DNA of 64,000 nt, from assembly GCF_007858365.1 (NCBI RefSeq), contig NZ_VFIO01000010.1:62001-126000 (forward strand), read 5' to 3'. Shown here piece after piece: positions 1-8,789 of the stretch. A program made the translations under genes and the position numbers. The notes under the pieces were generated by a model, which worked only from the letters and a program-made list of their open reading frames with translations, searched no databases and was not told the origin of the DNA. Source of the DNA: Pseudomonas saxonica (lineage in GTDB: Bacteria; Pseudomonadota; Gammaproteobacteria; Pseudomonadales; Pseudomonadaceae). Position 1 is the first letter of the stretch. Each line of letters opens with the position of its first letter.

Positions 1-1843
1 GGCCTTGCAACCCGGTGTGTTTGCCCAGGCCACCAGCGGCTCCGGGGCCAATAAAATCTCGATACGCGGCTCCGGCCTCAACACGTTTTATCAAGGCTAT
101 GTACTGGGCATTAAGTTCCTGTTTGACGGCTTGCCCCTCACCGGGCCGGGTGGCACTCAGGAGGACATGCTCGACATGGCGTCGGTTGATCACACTGAAG
201 TGCTTTATGGCGCCAATGCCTATTTGTATTCGGCGCTGTCGCTGGGGGGCGCGATCAATATGGTCAGCAAGACCGGGCGCACCGATCCGGGTAGCTCTGT
301 GCGCCTGGAGGCGGGTAGTTTTGGTTACCGCAAACAGCAGCTCAGCACGGGCGGGGTAGTCGGCGACAGTGATTATTACGTCAGCGTGCTGCACAACGAA
401 CGCGACGGTTATCAGCACGACACTTCTAACAAAGGGCAGGGGCTGGTAGCCAACTTCGGGCACGTGTTCAGCCCCAAACTGCAAACCCGTTTCTTCTTGC
501 GTTATCGCGAAGAAACGCTGACTCAGGGCAACGCGCTGACCAAGTACCAGCTCAAGCATGATCCCAAGAGCAACGAGGTGCCGTTCGGGCGCAAAAAAGA
601 CGGCTCGACCTTGCTCGGCAGCAAAACGACCTACACCTTTGATGACGATGCCAGGCTGGAAGTGGGTGTTGGTTATAACGATTATCCGTTGCTCAACGGC
701 TGGCGCTACGCCGCCCAGCCGCAGGACTGGCGCTCCAAAGACCTGAACTTGACCCTGCGCTACCTGCGCACCGGCGATACGGTGTTCGGTTTGCCCAGCG
801 ACAGCAACGTGACCTTCAGCACCACCCGGGCCTGGTTGGCTGACGTCAAATCCCACAGCCGCGCCACTGGCCAGACACTGCAAAAAACCGATTACACGGG
901 CTCGCGCGATACGGTGTTTTCGGTGGGTAACGAATTGCAGTTGGGCGAGCGCACCTGGCTGTCCAGCGGCGTATCGTGGATCGATATCAAACGCAAGGCC
1001 GACATTCAGTACACCACCAGCGTCAACACCAGCGAGTTTCCCAGTGGCGTTGAATACAGTGAGTACGACTGGGCGCCGCGCTTGGGGCTGCGCTATCAGT
1101 TGACCCCGGATTTCGAGCTGTTCGGCAACGTCAGCCGCTCCATTGACCCGCCGGTGACCTGGCAGTTGGGCAGCACCGGCACCCCGTATATCCGTGATGT
1201 ACGCCCGCAAAAGGCCAACACCGTGGAGTTCGGCATTCGTGGCGGGCACGGTATCTTCGACGGCAGCCTGACGGTTTATCGCTCATGGGTGCAAAAGGAA
1301 TTGCTCTCTGTGGTGGTACGCCCGGCCAGTGCAACCCAAGATCAACTGATCGCGACCTCCAATGGCAGCGCAACAATTCACCAAGGGGTCGAGGCGGGGT
1401 TGAACGCATTGCTCTGGGAGAATCAGAACGGCGACAGCGTGGCGTTGCGCCAAGCCTATACCTATAACGATTTCCACTACCGCAACGACCCGGTATTTGG
1501 CGCCAATGAGCTGCCGGGCCTGCCGCGTCAGGTGTACCAGGCGGAGCTGCAATACCGTCAGGCCACGGGCTTTTACGCGCAACTCAATGCGCGTGCCGCG
1601 TCCAGCTATTACGTCGATTTCGCCAACACCTTGAGCGCCCCGTCCTATGTGCTGTGGGGGGCCAAAATCGGGTATGAAGCGCCGAGTAAAAAGTGGGAAG
1701 TGTTTGTCGATGCCCGCAATCTGACCAATCAACGCTACGCCACGGCGGCCAACACCACCTATGACGCCAAAGGGCAGGACTCGGCGAACTTCTTTGTGGG
1801 CGATCCCTTTAACGTCACCACTGGTGTGGCTTACCACTTCTGA
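1..1843 (+). CDS. TonB-dependent receptor, 5' truncated by the window edge
   Basis: Outer-membrane active transporter, ligand unknown. The reading frame is open from the first bases of the window, so the signal peptide, TonB box and first part of the plug domain lie upstream. What remains (about 613 residues) holds the end of the plug (SIRGSGL, LFDGLPL, VLYGANAYLYSALSLGGAINM, typical of the plug) followed by a 22-strand type beta-barrel with many aromatic-rich alternating segments. It ends in GVAYHF, a terminal phenylalanine as expected for a BAM substrate. A TonB family assignment is firm. Whether it takes siderophores or another ligand cannot be told. It converges on the DUF979 gene. Confidence 0.93.
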   Translation, partial: ALQPGVFAQATSGSGANKISIRGSGLNTFYQGYVLGIKFLFDGLPLTGPGGTQEDMLDMASVDHTEVLYGANAYLYSALSLGGAINMVSKTGRTDPGSSVRLEAGSFGYRKQQLSTGGVVGDSDYYVSVLHNERDGYQHDTSNKGQGLVANFGHVFSPKLQTRFFLRYREETLTQGNALTKYQLKHDPKSNEVPFGRKKDGSTLLGSKTTYTFDDDARLEVGVGYNDYPLLNGWRYAAQPQDWRSKDLNLTLRYLRTGDTVFGLPSDSNVTFSTTRAWLADVKSHSRATGQTLQKTDYTGSRDTVFSVGNELQLGERTWLSSGVSWIDIKRKADIQYTTSVNTSEFPSGVEYSEYDWAPRLGLRYQLTPDFELFGNVSRSIDPPVTWQLGSTGTPYIRDVRPQKANTVEFGIRGGHGIFDGSLTVYRSWVQKELLSVVVRPASATQDQLIATSNGSATIHQGVEAGLNALLWENQNGDSVALRQAYTYNDFHYRNDPVFGANELPGLPRQVYQAELQYRQATGFYAQLNARAASSYYVDFANTLSAPSYVLWGAKIGYEAPSKKWEVFVDARNLTNQRYATAANTTYDAKGQDSANFFVGDPFNVTTGVAYHF

Positions 1844-1850
1844 CTCGGCG

Positions 1851-1869
1851 GGCCTGCCTTGGCCAGGCC
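1851..1869. terminator. Short hairpin between convergent genes
   Basis: GGCCTG and CAGGCC are perfect 6-bp arms around a 7-nt loop, placed in the 26-nt gap between the receptor stop and the DUF979 stop. A run of T is not present, so a role as a bidirectional terminator is only suggested by position. Confidence 0.35.
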
Positions 1870-2820
1870 TTACATCAGCAGATAGAGCAGCACGATGTTG
1901 ACCACCAACATCACCAGCGCCGTGGGTATTTGCGCCTTGATCACGGCGTATTTGTCCGGCAGCTCCAGCAGCGCGACGGGCACCATGTTGTAGTTGGCTG
2001 CCATGGGCGTCATCAGCGTGCCGCAATAGCCGGAGAACATGCCAATCGCGGCCATCACGGCGGGGTTGGCATCATAAATACCCACCAGCACCGGTACGCC
2101 GACACCGCCGGTCATTACCGGGAAGGCCGCAAAGCCGTTGCCCATGATCATGGTGAACAGCGCCATGCCGAGCACGTAGACCATCACCGCGATCAGCCGA
2201 TAGTCCATGTTGATGTACGCCGTGGTGACGTGAGCAACCGCGGTGCCGACACCGGCGTCATTGAACAGCAGGCCAAGCATGGCCAGCATTTGCGGGAGCA
2301 CCATGGTCCAGCCCAGGGCTTCAGTGAGGCGGCGTGACTCGCGTAAACCTTGCAGCGGCGTATCGCGGGTCAGTATGCAGGCCAGTATCAGGGCGACCAG
2401 ACAGCCCAGCCCCAACGACACAAAGGTGGTGTTCTTCGGGTCGAGCAGCGGTACGCCGCCGATCTGCACATGTTTGAGCAGCACCGTGCCGATAACCGTC
2501 ACCAGCGGGATCGACAATGCCGGGATGAACAACTTGTGGCCCAATCGCCCGGCGCTGGCGCGGGCAGCTTTGACTGGCAATTCGGCATGCGCGCCGCGAC
2601 CGACACCGCCGATGCCGGCAATACCCGCCATCACCAGCACGCCCACCCCGACCACAAAGGGCGACAAGCGATCTCCGATCAGAAACACCATCGAGAACAA
2701 CGCCCAAAACAGTGCGCTGGTCCAGCGCTTGGGATGGCTGCGGTCCGACACAATCATGCCGGCGGTGATCAGCAACAGCGCCCCGGCCAGCCAATAGAAA
2801 TACTGGATAGAAATAATCAT
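1870..2820 (-). CDS. DUF979 family membrane protein
   Basis: Polytopic inner-membrane protein of 316 residues with about nine hydrophobic segments. It matches the DUF979 family by its start (MIISIQYFYWLAGALLLI) and the conserved C-terminal stretch with GNGFAAFPVMTGGVG and CGTLMTPMAANYN. It is encoded directly after a DUF969 protein with an ATGA start/stop overlap. The DUF969/DUF979 pair is annotated in public databases as a two-subunit 5-oxoproline (pyroglutamate) transporter. No 5-oxoprolinase or pyrrolidone-carboxylate peptidase gene is visible in this window, so the substrate here is inferred only from the family name. Confidence 0.85.
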   Translation of the reverse strand: MIISIQYFYWLAGALLLITAGMIVSDRSHPKRWTSALFWALFSMVFLIGDRLSPFVVGVGVLVMAGIAGIGGVGRGAHAELPVKAARASAGRLGHKLFIPALSIPLVTVIGTVLLKHVQIGGVPLLDPKNTTFVSLGLGCLVALILACILTRDTPLQGLRESRRLTEALGWTMVLPQMLAMLGLLFNDAGVGTAVAHVTTAYINMDYRLIAVMVYVLGMALFTMIMGNGFAAFPVMTGGVGVPVLVGIYDANPAVMAAIGMFSGYCGTLMTPMAANYNMVPVALLELPDKYAVIKAQIPTALVMLVVNIVLLYLLM

Positions 2821-3542
2821 CGGGCCAGCTCCCTGGAGTCGTCAGCGTGGGCAACTTCGGACAGGCTACGAGCCAGCATCAGGTCAAAGCGATAGAGCCG
2901 CAGTGCGTGCACGATAAAGGCACAAATGGCCGTGGGAATACCCCAGAACGCGATATGCAGCGGTTCGACATCGAGGCCCGACCCCAGTAAAAAAGTGTGC
3001 ATCAGGGCAATCGCCCCAAAGGCCACGAACACGTCTTCGCCAAAGAACAAACCGATATTGTCCGTGGCCGCGCACATGGCCAGGACTTTTTGCCGAACCG
3101 CAGCCGGCAGTTTGCCGTACTTGTTTTGGGCAGCACCTTCGGCCATGGGCGCCAACAGCGGGCGCACCATTTGCGGGTGTCCGCCCAGGCTGGTCAGGCC
3201 GACCGCTGCGGTGGTTTCGCGCAGAAACAGGTACATGATCAACAATCGCCCCACGGTGGCCCGCTGAAAGCCTGCGATCCAGTTTTGTGCGTGCAGGCGC
3301 AGACCGTGGCGCTCCAATAAGCCGATCACAGCCAGAGGCAATAACAGAATGAGTTGCAAGGCGCGGGTTTGCAGAAAACCTTCACCCATTTCGCTGATGA
3401 TTTTTTCCAGCGGGAAGTTGGCCGCAAGCCCGGTGACAATGGCCGCCGCACTCACTACCAGCAGGGGATTGAAGCGCAGCAAAAAGCCCATGATGATGAC
3501 GAGCACGCCGATCAAGGGCCAAAGATTTACGACGGTTTGCAT
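2817..3542 (-). CDS. DUF969 family membrane protein
   Basis: First gene of the DUF969-DUF979 pair, about 241 residues, with six or so hydrophobic segments and the family features LERHGLRLHAQNWI, RETTAAVGLTSLGGHPQMVRPLLAPMAEGAA and CAATDNIGLFFGEDVFVAFGA. I chose the ATG at 3542 (MQTVVNLWPL) because AAGGGA lies about 10 nt upstream. A GTG at 3575 would add 11 residues but has no ribosome binding site. Translation is coupled to the next gene. Likely one subunit of a small-acid (5-oxoproline) transporter. Control by the divergent LysR gene is likely. Confidence 0.84.
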   Translation of the reverse strand: MQTVVNLWPLIGVLVIIMGFLLRFNPLLVVSAAAIVTGLAANFPLEKIISEMGEGFLQTRALQLILLLPLAVIGLLERHGLRLHAQNWIAGFQRATVGRLLIMYLFLRETTAAVGLTSLGGHPQMVRPLLAPMAEGAAQNKYGKLPAAVRQKVLAMCAATDNIGLFFGEDVFVAFGAIALMHTFLLGSGLDVEPLHIAFWGIPTAICAFIVHALRLYRFDLMLARSLSEVAHADDSRELAR

Positions 3543-3846
3543 GAGGGTAAGATCCCTTAGCTGATTGCGACTCACCAGGGCAGGCTGGTGTGAGCAAGGC
3601 GAAAGCGGTCAGGCACACTTTCACAAAATCGGTACGCTGCCGGACTCAGCGTGTTTTTTTATTGTTGACGCTCATGGAATGGCGACTGACCCACATGGTT
3701 GGGGGCTTTGGGCGATGCGTCCAGTCAAAAAAAGTTGTCGCCGCCGAACAAAAAAGTTTTATCAATCACCGACTTAAGCGGTCTGGCTTGAAGGCACAGT
3801 GAGCGTTTACAGTGGCACACTGTTTTCACCGGGTGGGATGTCCTAC
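3543..3846. promoter_or_regulatory. Divergent control region, DUF969 operon / lysR
   Basis: About 300 nt between two divergent genes, the usual site for LysR-type control. It has AT-rich stretches (3652-3665, 3728-3770) that could hold promoters. I could not settle on a T-N11-A box or a clear -35/-10 pair. Confidence 0.5.
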
Positions 3847-4767
3847 ATGAATATGCGATTTCTACTGACATTCGTCTGGGTGGCCCGCCTTGGCAGCTTC
3901 CGACTCACCGCAGAAAAGCTTTCAAGCACCCAAGCGGCCATTTCAAGCCGTATTTCAGTGCTTGAAACCGAACTTGGCGTGCAGTTGTTCTTGCGTGATT
4001 CACGGGGCGTCAACCTGACTCGCGAAGGCCACAAAGTGCTGGGCTACGCCGAAGAGATGCTCGCCACCCAACAGCGCTTGCTCCAGTCATTGGGGCAGGC
4101 GGACAGCTTTACCGGGCGGTTGCGCATCGGGGTGATGGACACCGTGATTCACAGCTGGCTGAGCGAGCTGATCAGTGCCTTGAGTCGTGACTTCCCTCAG
4201 GTCGAAGTCGAACTGACGGCCGACACGGCACTGAACCTCAGTGAGCAATTGCTCAAAGGCCAGCTGGACTTGATCTTCCAGACGGACCTGTTAAGGGCTG
4301 ACGGGGTGCGTAATGTGCAATTGGCCCGCTACCCGTTGAGTTGGGTGGTCGCACGAAACGGCGCACTGGACAGGCCCTATGACAGCCTTGCGGACTTGTG
4401 TCAGGAACGCTTGTTGACGTTTTCAAGGCACTCGCGACCCCATCAGGACATGCTCAATTTCTTGCATCAGCACGGTATCGCGACACCGCGCATCAGTTGT
4501 ATCAATTCAGTGGCAGCGATCATCAAGCTGGTCGCCGATGGCTTTGGTATTGGCGCTTTGCCGCCGGTACTGGTCAGTCGTGAACTGCACAGTGGCGCGC
4601 TGCGTGCTGTGGCGATTGAAACTGCACCGGGTTTTTCGGTGTACGCCAGTTGGCGGGTGGGCGCCGGGCTTGAGCTGAACGAGGCGGTGGTCATCCTGAG
4701 CCAGACGGTTGTGGCCGATTATCAGCGCAGTGTCCTGCCTGAACACCTGATCTTGCCGATCAACTGA
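3847..4767 (+). CDS. LysR-family transcriptional regulator
   Basis: About 306 residues with an N-terminal winged helix-turn-helix (FRLTAEKLSSTQAAISSRISVLETELGVQLFLRDSRGVNLTREG, roughly residues 16-60) followed by the two-lobed periplasmic-binding-like sensor domain (from about residue 90, LRIGVMDTVIHSWLSELI). In-frame starts exist at 3799 (GTG), 3838 and 3847. GGTGGG at 3832-3837 is correctly spaced only for the ATG at 3847, which also gives the usual LysR start MNMRFLLTFVWVARLGSF. It is transcribed away from the DUF969/DUF979 genes, which are its most likely target. The inducer is unknown. Confidence 0.92.
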   Translation: MNMRFLLTFVWVARLGSFRLTAEKLSSTQAAISSRISVLETELGVQLFLRDSRGVNLTREGHKVLGYAEEMLATQQRLLQSLGQADSFTGRLRIGVMDTVIHSWLSELISALSRDFPQVEVELTADTALNLSEQLLKGQLDLIFQTDLLRADGVRNVQLARYPLSWVVARNGALDRPYDSLADLCQERLLTFSRHSRPHQDMLNFLHQHGIATPRISCINSVAAIIKLVADGFGIGALPPVLVSRELHSGALRAVAIETAPGFSVYASWRVGAGLELNEAVVILSQTVVADYQRSVLPEHLILPIN

Positions 4768-4935
4768 TCCGTATTTTTTCGTGTTATCTGCGACTGTTAT
4801 GTGTGCAGCCAGCGGAGCAGAATTACTCACAACCTTTCGAGACAGACCAGAACGTTGACGACACAGCAACGCTCGCATGGGATCAGCTGATGTTCTGCGC
4901 CTGTTTTCTTACGAACGTGTAACAGGGGAAATGAC

Positions 4936-5019
4936 ATGGGCAAGATGGGATGGTTTCTGGGCGGCTTTTTAGTGTTGACCATTGGCATTGGTTTATTGGC
5001 GACCATTCCGCCGGGCTGA
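4936..5019 (+). CDS. 27-residue single-pass membrane peptide
   Basis: A short gene below the usual length cut-off: MGKMGWFLGGFLVLTIGIG continuing to LLATIPPG, 27 residues, nearly all hydrophobic, one transmembrane helix. The support is an excellent Shine-Dalgarno (AGGGGA, 6 nt before the ATG at 4936). The overlapping ATG at 4931 gives only 13 residues. It stands alone between lysR and the GH19 gene, 138 nt before the latter. Small peptides of this kind are often accessory subunits of membrane complexes. I do not recognise the family. A holin role beside the GH19 enzyme is possible but the peptide is very short for that. Confidence 0.6.
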   Translation: MGKMGWFLGGFLVLTIGIGLLATIPPG

Positions 5020-5157
5020 AACCGGCCTTGAGCCGGTGAGCGAAGGTAAGCCAGTTCTTTGAATTGCGTAAGTTTGTTCTCCGGCTTAATTCCTGCCTTG
5101 GGTCAAAAAGCATGAGTGCTTAACTTTTAATTTTTAATTAATTAAGAGTTGGCCCTT

Positions 5158-5835
5158 ATGTTGAACCGTGAAGTGTTCACACAGTTATTTCCCAAAAGCG
5201 CAGCGTCCGTCGATGTTTATTTACCCATCGTGCAGGCCGTCACGCACGCCAATACTATCGACACCCCCCGGCGTCTGGCGGCCTTCATCGCGCAGGTGGG
5301 GCATGAAAGTGCCGGTTTTACGGCACTGGTTGAAAACCTCAACTACAGCGCTGACGGCCTTGCCGCCACGTGGGGCACGCGGTTCGCGCAACGCGACAGT
5401 GCCGGTCAATACATCACGGTCATGGACGGTGGGCGTGCGCGCAGGTTGCCCAACAGCGATGCGCAAAAACTGCACCGTCGACCACAAGCCATTGCCAATC
5501 AGGTGTATAGCAATCGTCTGGGTAATGGTTCACAAGCTTCAGGCGAGGGCTGGCTTTATCGCGGCAGGGGTTTGATTCAAATCACCGGTAAAAGCAACTA
5601 TCAACACTGCAGCCTGGGCTTGTATGGCGACGAACGATTGCTAGGAACCCCACACTTACTGGAGCAATGGCCTGGAGCCGTAGCGTCTGCGGGGTGGTAC
5701 TGGTCGTCGCGCCAGCTTAATGCATGGGCCGACGGGGAGGATTTCGAAGCACTGACGCGAGCGATCAATGGTGGGCTTAATGGCCATGCCCAGCGTTTGG
5801 CGGTGTTTGAGAAGGCCTTGGAGCTTTTGTCTTGA
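5158..5835 (+). CDS. Glycoside hydrolase family 19 (chitinase/endolysin-like) protein
   Basis: 225 residues, the whole of which is a GH19 catalytic domain. It shows the acidic motif GHESAGFTALVENLNYSADGL (E50 and E59 candidate catalytic acids) and the strongly conserved YRGRGLIQITGKSNY. No signal peptide or binding module is present. Such single-domain GH19 proteins in Pseudomonas act as peptidoglycan endolysins in phage or tailocin clusters or as chitinase-like enzymes. No phage genes surround it here. ATG 5158 was chosen over TTG 5149 because AAGAG upstream is correctly spaced only for the ATG. An AT-rich stretch (5121-5145) may carry its promoter. Confidence 0.86.
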   Translation: MLNREVFTQLFPKSAASVDVYLPIVQAVTHANTIDTPRRLAAFIAQVGHESAGFTALVENLNYSADGLAATWGTRFAQRDSAGQYITVMDGGRARRLPNSDAQKLHRRPQAIANQVYSNRLGNGSQASGEGWLYRGRGLIQITGKSNYQHCSLGLYGDERLLGTPHLLEQWPGAVASAGWYWSSRQLNAWADGEDFEALTRAINGGLNGHAQRLAVFEKALELLS

Positions 5836-5919
5836 AACCTGGGGTTTGATTGAAGGGCCCGCCCGGCAAGATGCAAAGTGAACATCTGCTTTTCGCTCAG
5901 CGAGCCCCGTCACCGGGTG

Positions 5920-7293
5920 TTAACTGACGACGCGATAACACGGCACATAAGCCGCGCCGCCGGGCAGTTTCATACGGTGTTGTTCAACGAATGCATGCAG
6001 CAGTTTATCCAGTGGCTTCATGATGGCCGTGTCGCCGTGAATTTCATACGGTCCGTATTCCTCGATCAGGTGAATGCCTTTTTCTTTCACGTTGCCAGCC
6101 ACGATCCCCGAAAATGCCCGGCGCAAATTAGCCGCCAGCTCGTGGGGCGGCAGGTCACTGCGCAATTGCAGGTCAGCCATGTTGGCGTGAGTGGGGTCGA
6201 AAGGGCGCTGGAACCCTTCATCGATTTTCAATAGCCAGTTGAAGTGAAACGCATCATTGCGCTCGCGGCGAAATTGTTTAACGGCTTTGAGTCCAGCGGT
6301 CATTTGCCGGGCAACTTCCGCCGGGTTGTCGATAATGATCTGGTAGTGCTGCTGGGCCTCATCGCCTAACGTGGCGCCGACAAACTCATGCAGCTGTTGC
6401 AGGTACGGCGCAGCTTCTCGAGGGCCCGTCAGGATTACCGGGAATGGCACGTCGCGGTTGTCCGGGTGCATCAAGATCCCTAGCAGGTATAGGAATTCTT
6501 CAGCGGTTCCGGCGCCGCCCGGGAAGATGATGACGCCGTGGCCAACGCGCACAAACGCCTCCAGGCGTTTTTCGATGTCCGGCAGAATCACCAGTTCGTT
6601 GACGATAGGGTTGGGCGCCTCGGCCGCGATGATGCCCGGCTCGGTCAGTCCCAGATAACGCCCGCCTGTCAGGCGTTGCTTGGCGTGGGAAATGGTTGCC
6701 CCCTTCATAGGCCCTTTCATCACGCCGGGCCCGCAACCCGTGCAGATGTCCAAGCTGCGCAGGCCCAGTTCGTGGCCCACTTTTTTGGTGTACTTGTATT
6801 CTTCGGTATTAATCGAATGGCCGCCCCAGCACACCACAATTTTGGGCTCGACGCCGGGGCGCAAGGTGCGGGCGTTGCGCAGCAGGTGAAACACATAGTC
6901 AGTGATACCCGCCGAACTGCTCAGGTCGATACGCGGGCTGTCGAGACCGCTTTGTGTGTACACAATGTCACGCAGGGCGCTGAACAACATTTCGCGGGTG
7001 CTGGCGATCATTTCACCATCGACAAAGGCATCGGCCGGGGCATTAAGCAGCTCCAGGCGCACCCCCCGGTCTTGCTGGTGAATCCGCACGTCAAAATCCT
7101 GATACGCCTCAAGAATGGTTTTAGCGTTATCGACGTGGGCGCCGGTGTTGAGAATAGCCAGTACACATTGACGAAAAAGCGTGTAGCTGCTGCCCGAGCC
7201 AACCTCACTCAGTTGCTGAACTTCACGTTGGGATAAAGTTTCCAGGCTGCCTTTAGGGCTGACCGAAGCATTGATGACTTGTCTTTGAACCAT
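5920..7293 (-). CDS. ppnN: PpnN-type nucleotide 5'-monophosphate nucleosidase (LOG family)
   Basis: 457 residues, the size of E. coli PpnN/YgdH. It cleaves purine and pyrimidine nucleotide monophosphates to ribose-5-phosphate and free base, and the E. coli protein is tuned by (p)ppGpp. The middle carries the LOG nucleoside phosphorylase/hydrolase fold with CTGCGPGVMKGPMKG (about 185-199) and the signature PGGAGTAEE (258-266). The N-terminal part (DUF4478-like) and a C-terminal extension distinguish it from short plant-type LOG proteins. AGGAAG stands 7 nt before the ATG. It is a single-gene unit, cytoplasmic. Confidence 0.92.
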   Translation of the reverse strand: MVQRQVINASVSPKGSLETLSQREVQQLSEVGSGSSYTLFRQCVLAILNTGAHVDNAKTILEAYQDFDVRIHQQDRGVRLELLNAPADAFVDGEMIASTREMLFSALRDIVYTQSGLDSPRIDLSSSAGITDYVFHLLRNARTLRPGVEPKIVVCWGGHSINTEEYKYTKKVGHELGLRSLDICTGCGPGVMKGPMKGATISHAKQRLTGGRYLGLTEPGIIAAEAPNPIVNELVILPDIEKRLEAFVRVGHGVIIFPGGAGTAEEFLYLLGILMHPDNRDVPFPVILTGPREAAPYLQQLHEFVGATLGDEAQQHYQIIIDNPAEVARQMTAGLKAVKQFRRERNDAFHFNWLLKIDEGFQRPFDPTHANMADLQLRSDLPPHELAANLRRAFSGIVAGNVKEKGIHLIEEYGPYEIHGDTAIMKPLDKLLHAFVEQHRMKLPGGAAYVPCYRVVS

Positions 7294-7580
7294 TGTGGGC
7301 TTCCTGTGAGCGGGATCGAAAAGAGGCGTGGCGTGGCGTAGCTGTTTAATCCTTATCAGCGATTCGCATGTGCCGGGCGAGAGGTCCCAACTCTTACGGC
7401 TTTGGTTATTTTCACTATCAGCATAGTCGCCGCAGATGAGGCTGGCTGCGGTTTTGCCTACATTAACACTGCCGGCGCATAAGGCCAGTATCGGCCTGTT
7501 CGGTTGCCGGATCGCGACAAAGGTGTGAGTGTCTGCGTTAAGCTTCGGTTCAAAATGAGCGTTTATAAAGGGGAACCGAG

Positions 7581-7901
7581 TTGATCATTACGACGACAAA
7601 CAGGATTGAAGGCCGCCAGATCACCGAATACCTGGGGATCGTCAGTGCCGAGTCCGTTCACGGCATAAACGTGGTGCGCGATTTTTTTACCGGAGTGCGG
7701 GATTTTTTTGGTGGTCGCTCGCAAACCCTGGAGCGAGCATTGAAAGAGGCGCGTGCCGAGGTAACTGATGAAATTCGCGACAGGGCACAGACCCTTCAAG
7801 CCGACGCCATTGTGGGGCTGAACTTTGAAATCAGCATGCCTTCCGGGCGGGGTGGCATGCTCGTGGTGTTTGCCACGGGTACGGCGGTGCGGTTGAACTG
7901 A
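7581..7901 (+). CDS. YbjQ/UPF0145 family protein
   Basis: 106 residues covering the complete YbjQ domain (IEGRQITEYLGIVSAESVHGINVVRDFF; LERALKEARAEV; ADAIVGLNFEISMPSGRGGMLVVFATGTAVRL), once described as a putative heavy-metal-binding domain and forming pentamers in structures. No metal-binding role is proven. The start is a TTG preceded by AAAGGGGA at suitable distance; no ATG lies near. It stands alone between ppnN and the DUF1269 gene. Confidence 0.88.
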   Translation: MIITTTNRIEGRQITEYLGIVSAESVHGINVVRDFFTGVRDFFGGRSQTLERALKEARAEVTDEIRDRAQTLQADAIVGLNFEISMPSGRGGMLVVFATGTAVRLN

Positions 7902-7979
7902 TGGCGCTCATTCCGAGGAAAATTCGACTGCCCTGGGGGCAGCCGAATCATGCGCGCGGAGCGCGCAAGGGAGCGTGAT

Positions 7980-8525
7980 TTAGATCGTAGTGGTAACAGG
8001 TGCCGAAGCGGCATGTGTTGACAGCGCTTGCTGAAGCTTTGCTTCTTGCTCAGGCGACAGGGACGTACGCAGCACCTTGCCTTTGAAGTCTGACTGTTCA
8101 AGTTCCTGAAGGACTTTTTCGGGTTGGAATTTGCGCAACAGAACGAACAGGGCAGACGATTCCTTTGGAATGGTTTCGCTGAGGTTTTTGATGAAGTCGT
8201 CGTCGATGCCGTAGTCGGCCATTGAGCCTGACAGTGCCCCCATTCCCGCCCCGGCCGCGCCGCCGATGACGAAGCCGGCCAAAGGGTTGAGAAACAACAG
8301 GCCGACCAGCGCGCCCCACAGGCCCCCTGTAACCAGGCCCGAGGTCGCACCCAGGGCTTTGAGATTAACGCTTTGCTTTACGTGAACCTTGCCTTCAGCG
8401 TTGCGTACAACAATGACGGCATCCTCAAGCTCTACCAAGTGCTCTTTGCCCAACGAGGCTAGTTTGGTAAGGGCGCGGTCGGCTGTTTCAGTATCTGGGA
8501 ATCCCACAACGATTAAATCTGACAT
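7980..8525 (-). CDS. DUF1269 domain-containing membrane-associated protein
   Basis: 181 residues. It has an N-terminal alpha/beta part (MSDLIVVGFPDTETADRAL...VELEDAVIVVRNAEGKVHVKQ) followed by a glycine-rich hydrophobic hairpin (about residues 62-102, GLWGALVGLLFLNPLAGFVIGGAAGAGMGAL type). The C-terminal part (IPKESSALFVLL) is typical of DUF1269. Function unknown. Family members are often stress-linked in proteobacteria. The ATG at 8525 was chosen because AAGGA is 8 nt upstream and it gives the family's canonical start; ATGs further upstream lack a site. Confidence 0.86.
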   Translation of the reverse strand: MSDLIVVGFPDTETADRALTKLASLGKEHLVELEDAVIVVRNAEGKVHVKQSVNLKALGATSGLVTGGLWGALVGLLFLNPLAGFVIGGAAGAGMGALSGSMADYGIDDDFIKNLSETIPKESSALFVLLRKFQPEKVLQELEQSDFKGKVLRTSLSPEQEAKLQQALSTHAASAPVTTTI

Positions 8526-8736
8526 GTCTTTCATTCCTTGACTGTACAGGTCAAGCCCAAGATCGGGCTGACGCTTACGAAGGTGAGTCACACGCTGGAC
8601 TGTTTGACCTTCTGCGAGGAATGAGCGTGGTCGCTAACCTTTAAACGGTCAAGTCGACAGCAGGATTCTGCGAATGCTTTAGCAATTATGGGCTTGGGAA
8701 GGTCGTTGCGGGAGGGTGTGCGGGGGGGGATTGAGG

Positions 8737-8787
8737 AGGGCTGGCTGAGCAGCCCTGACACTCAGTTCGAGGGCTGATACCTCGAAC
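8737..8787. other. Two tandem hairpins downstream of csrA
   Basis: Two perfect inverted repeats lie just past the csrA stop: GTTCGAGG/CCTCGAAC (8765-8772 and 8780-8787, 7-nt loop) and AGGGCTG/CAGCCCT (8737-8743 and 8750-8756, 6-nt loop). Neither is followed by a T-run on the csrA strand. They may stabilise or end the csrA transcript. The rest of 8526-8789 shows nothing else. Confidence 0.45.
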
Positions 8788-8789
8788 GC

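Noticed and set aside
5158..5835. GH19 gene as sign of a prophage or tailocin
   Set aside because: No tail, capsid, integrase or holin genes within the neighbouring 10 kb.
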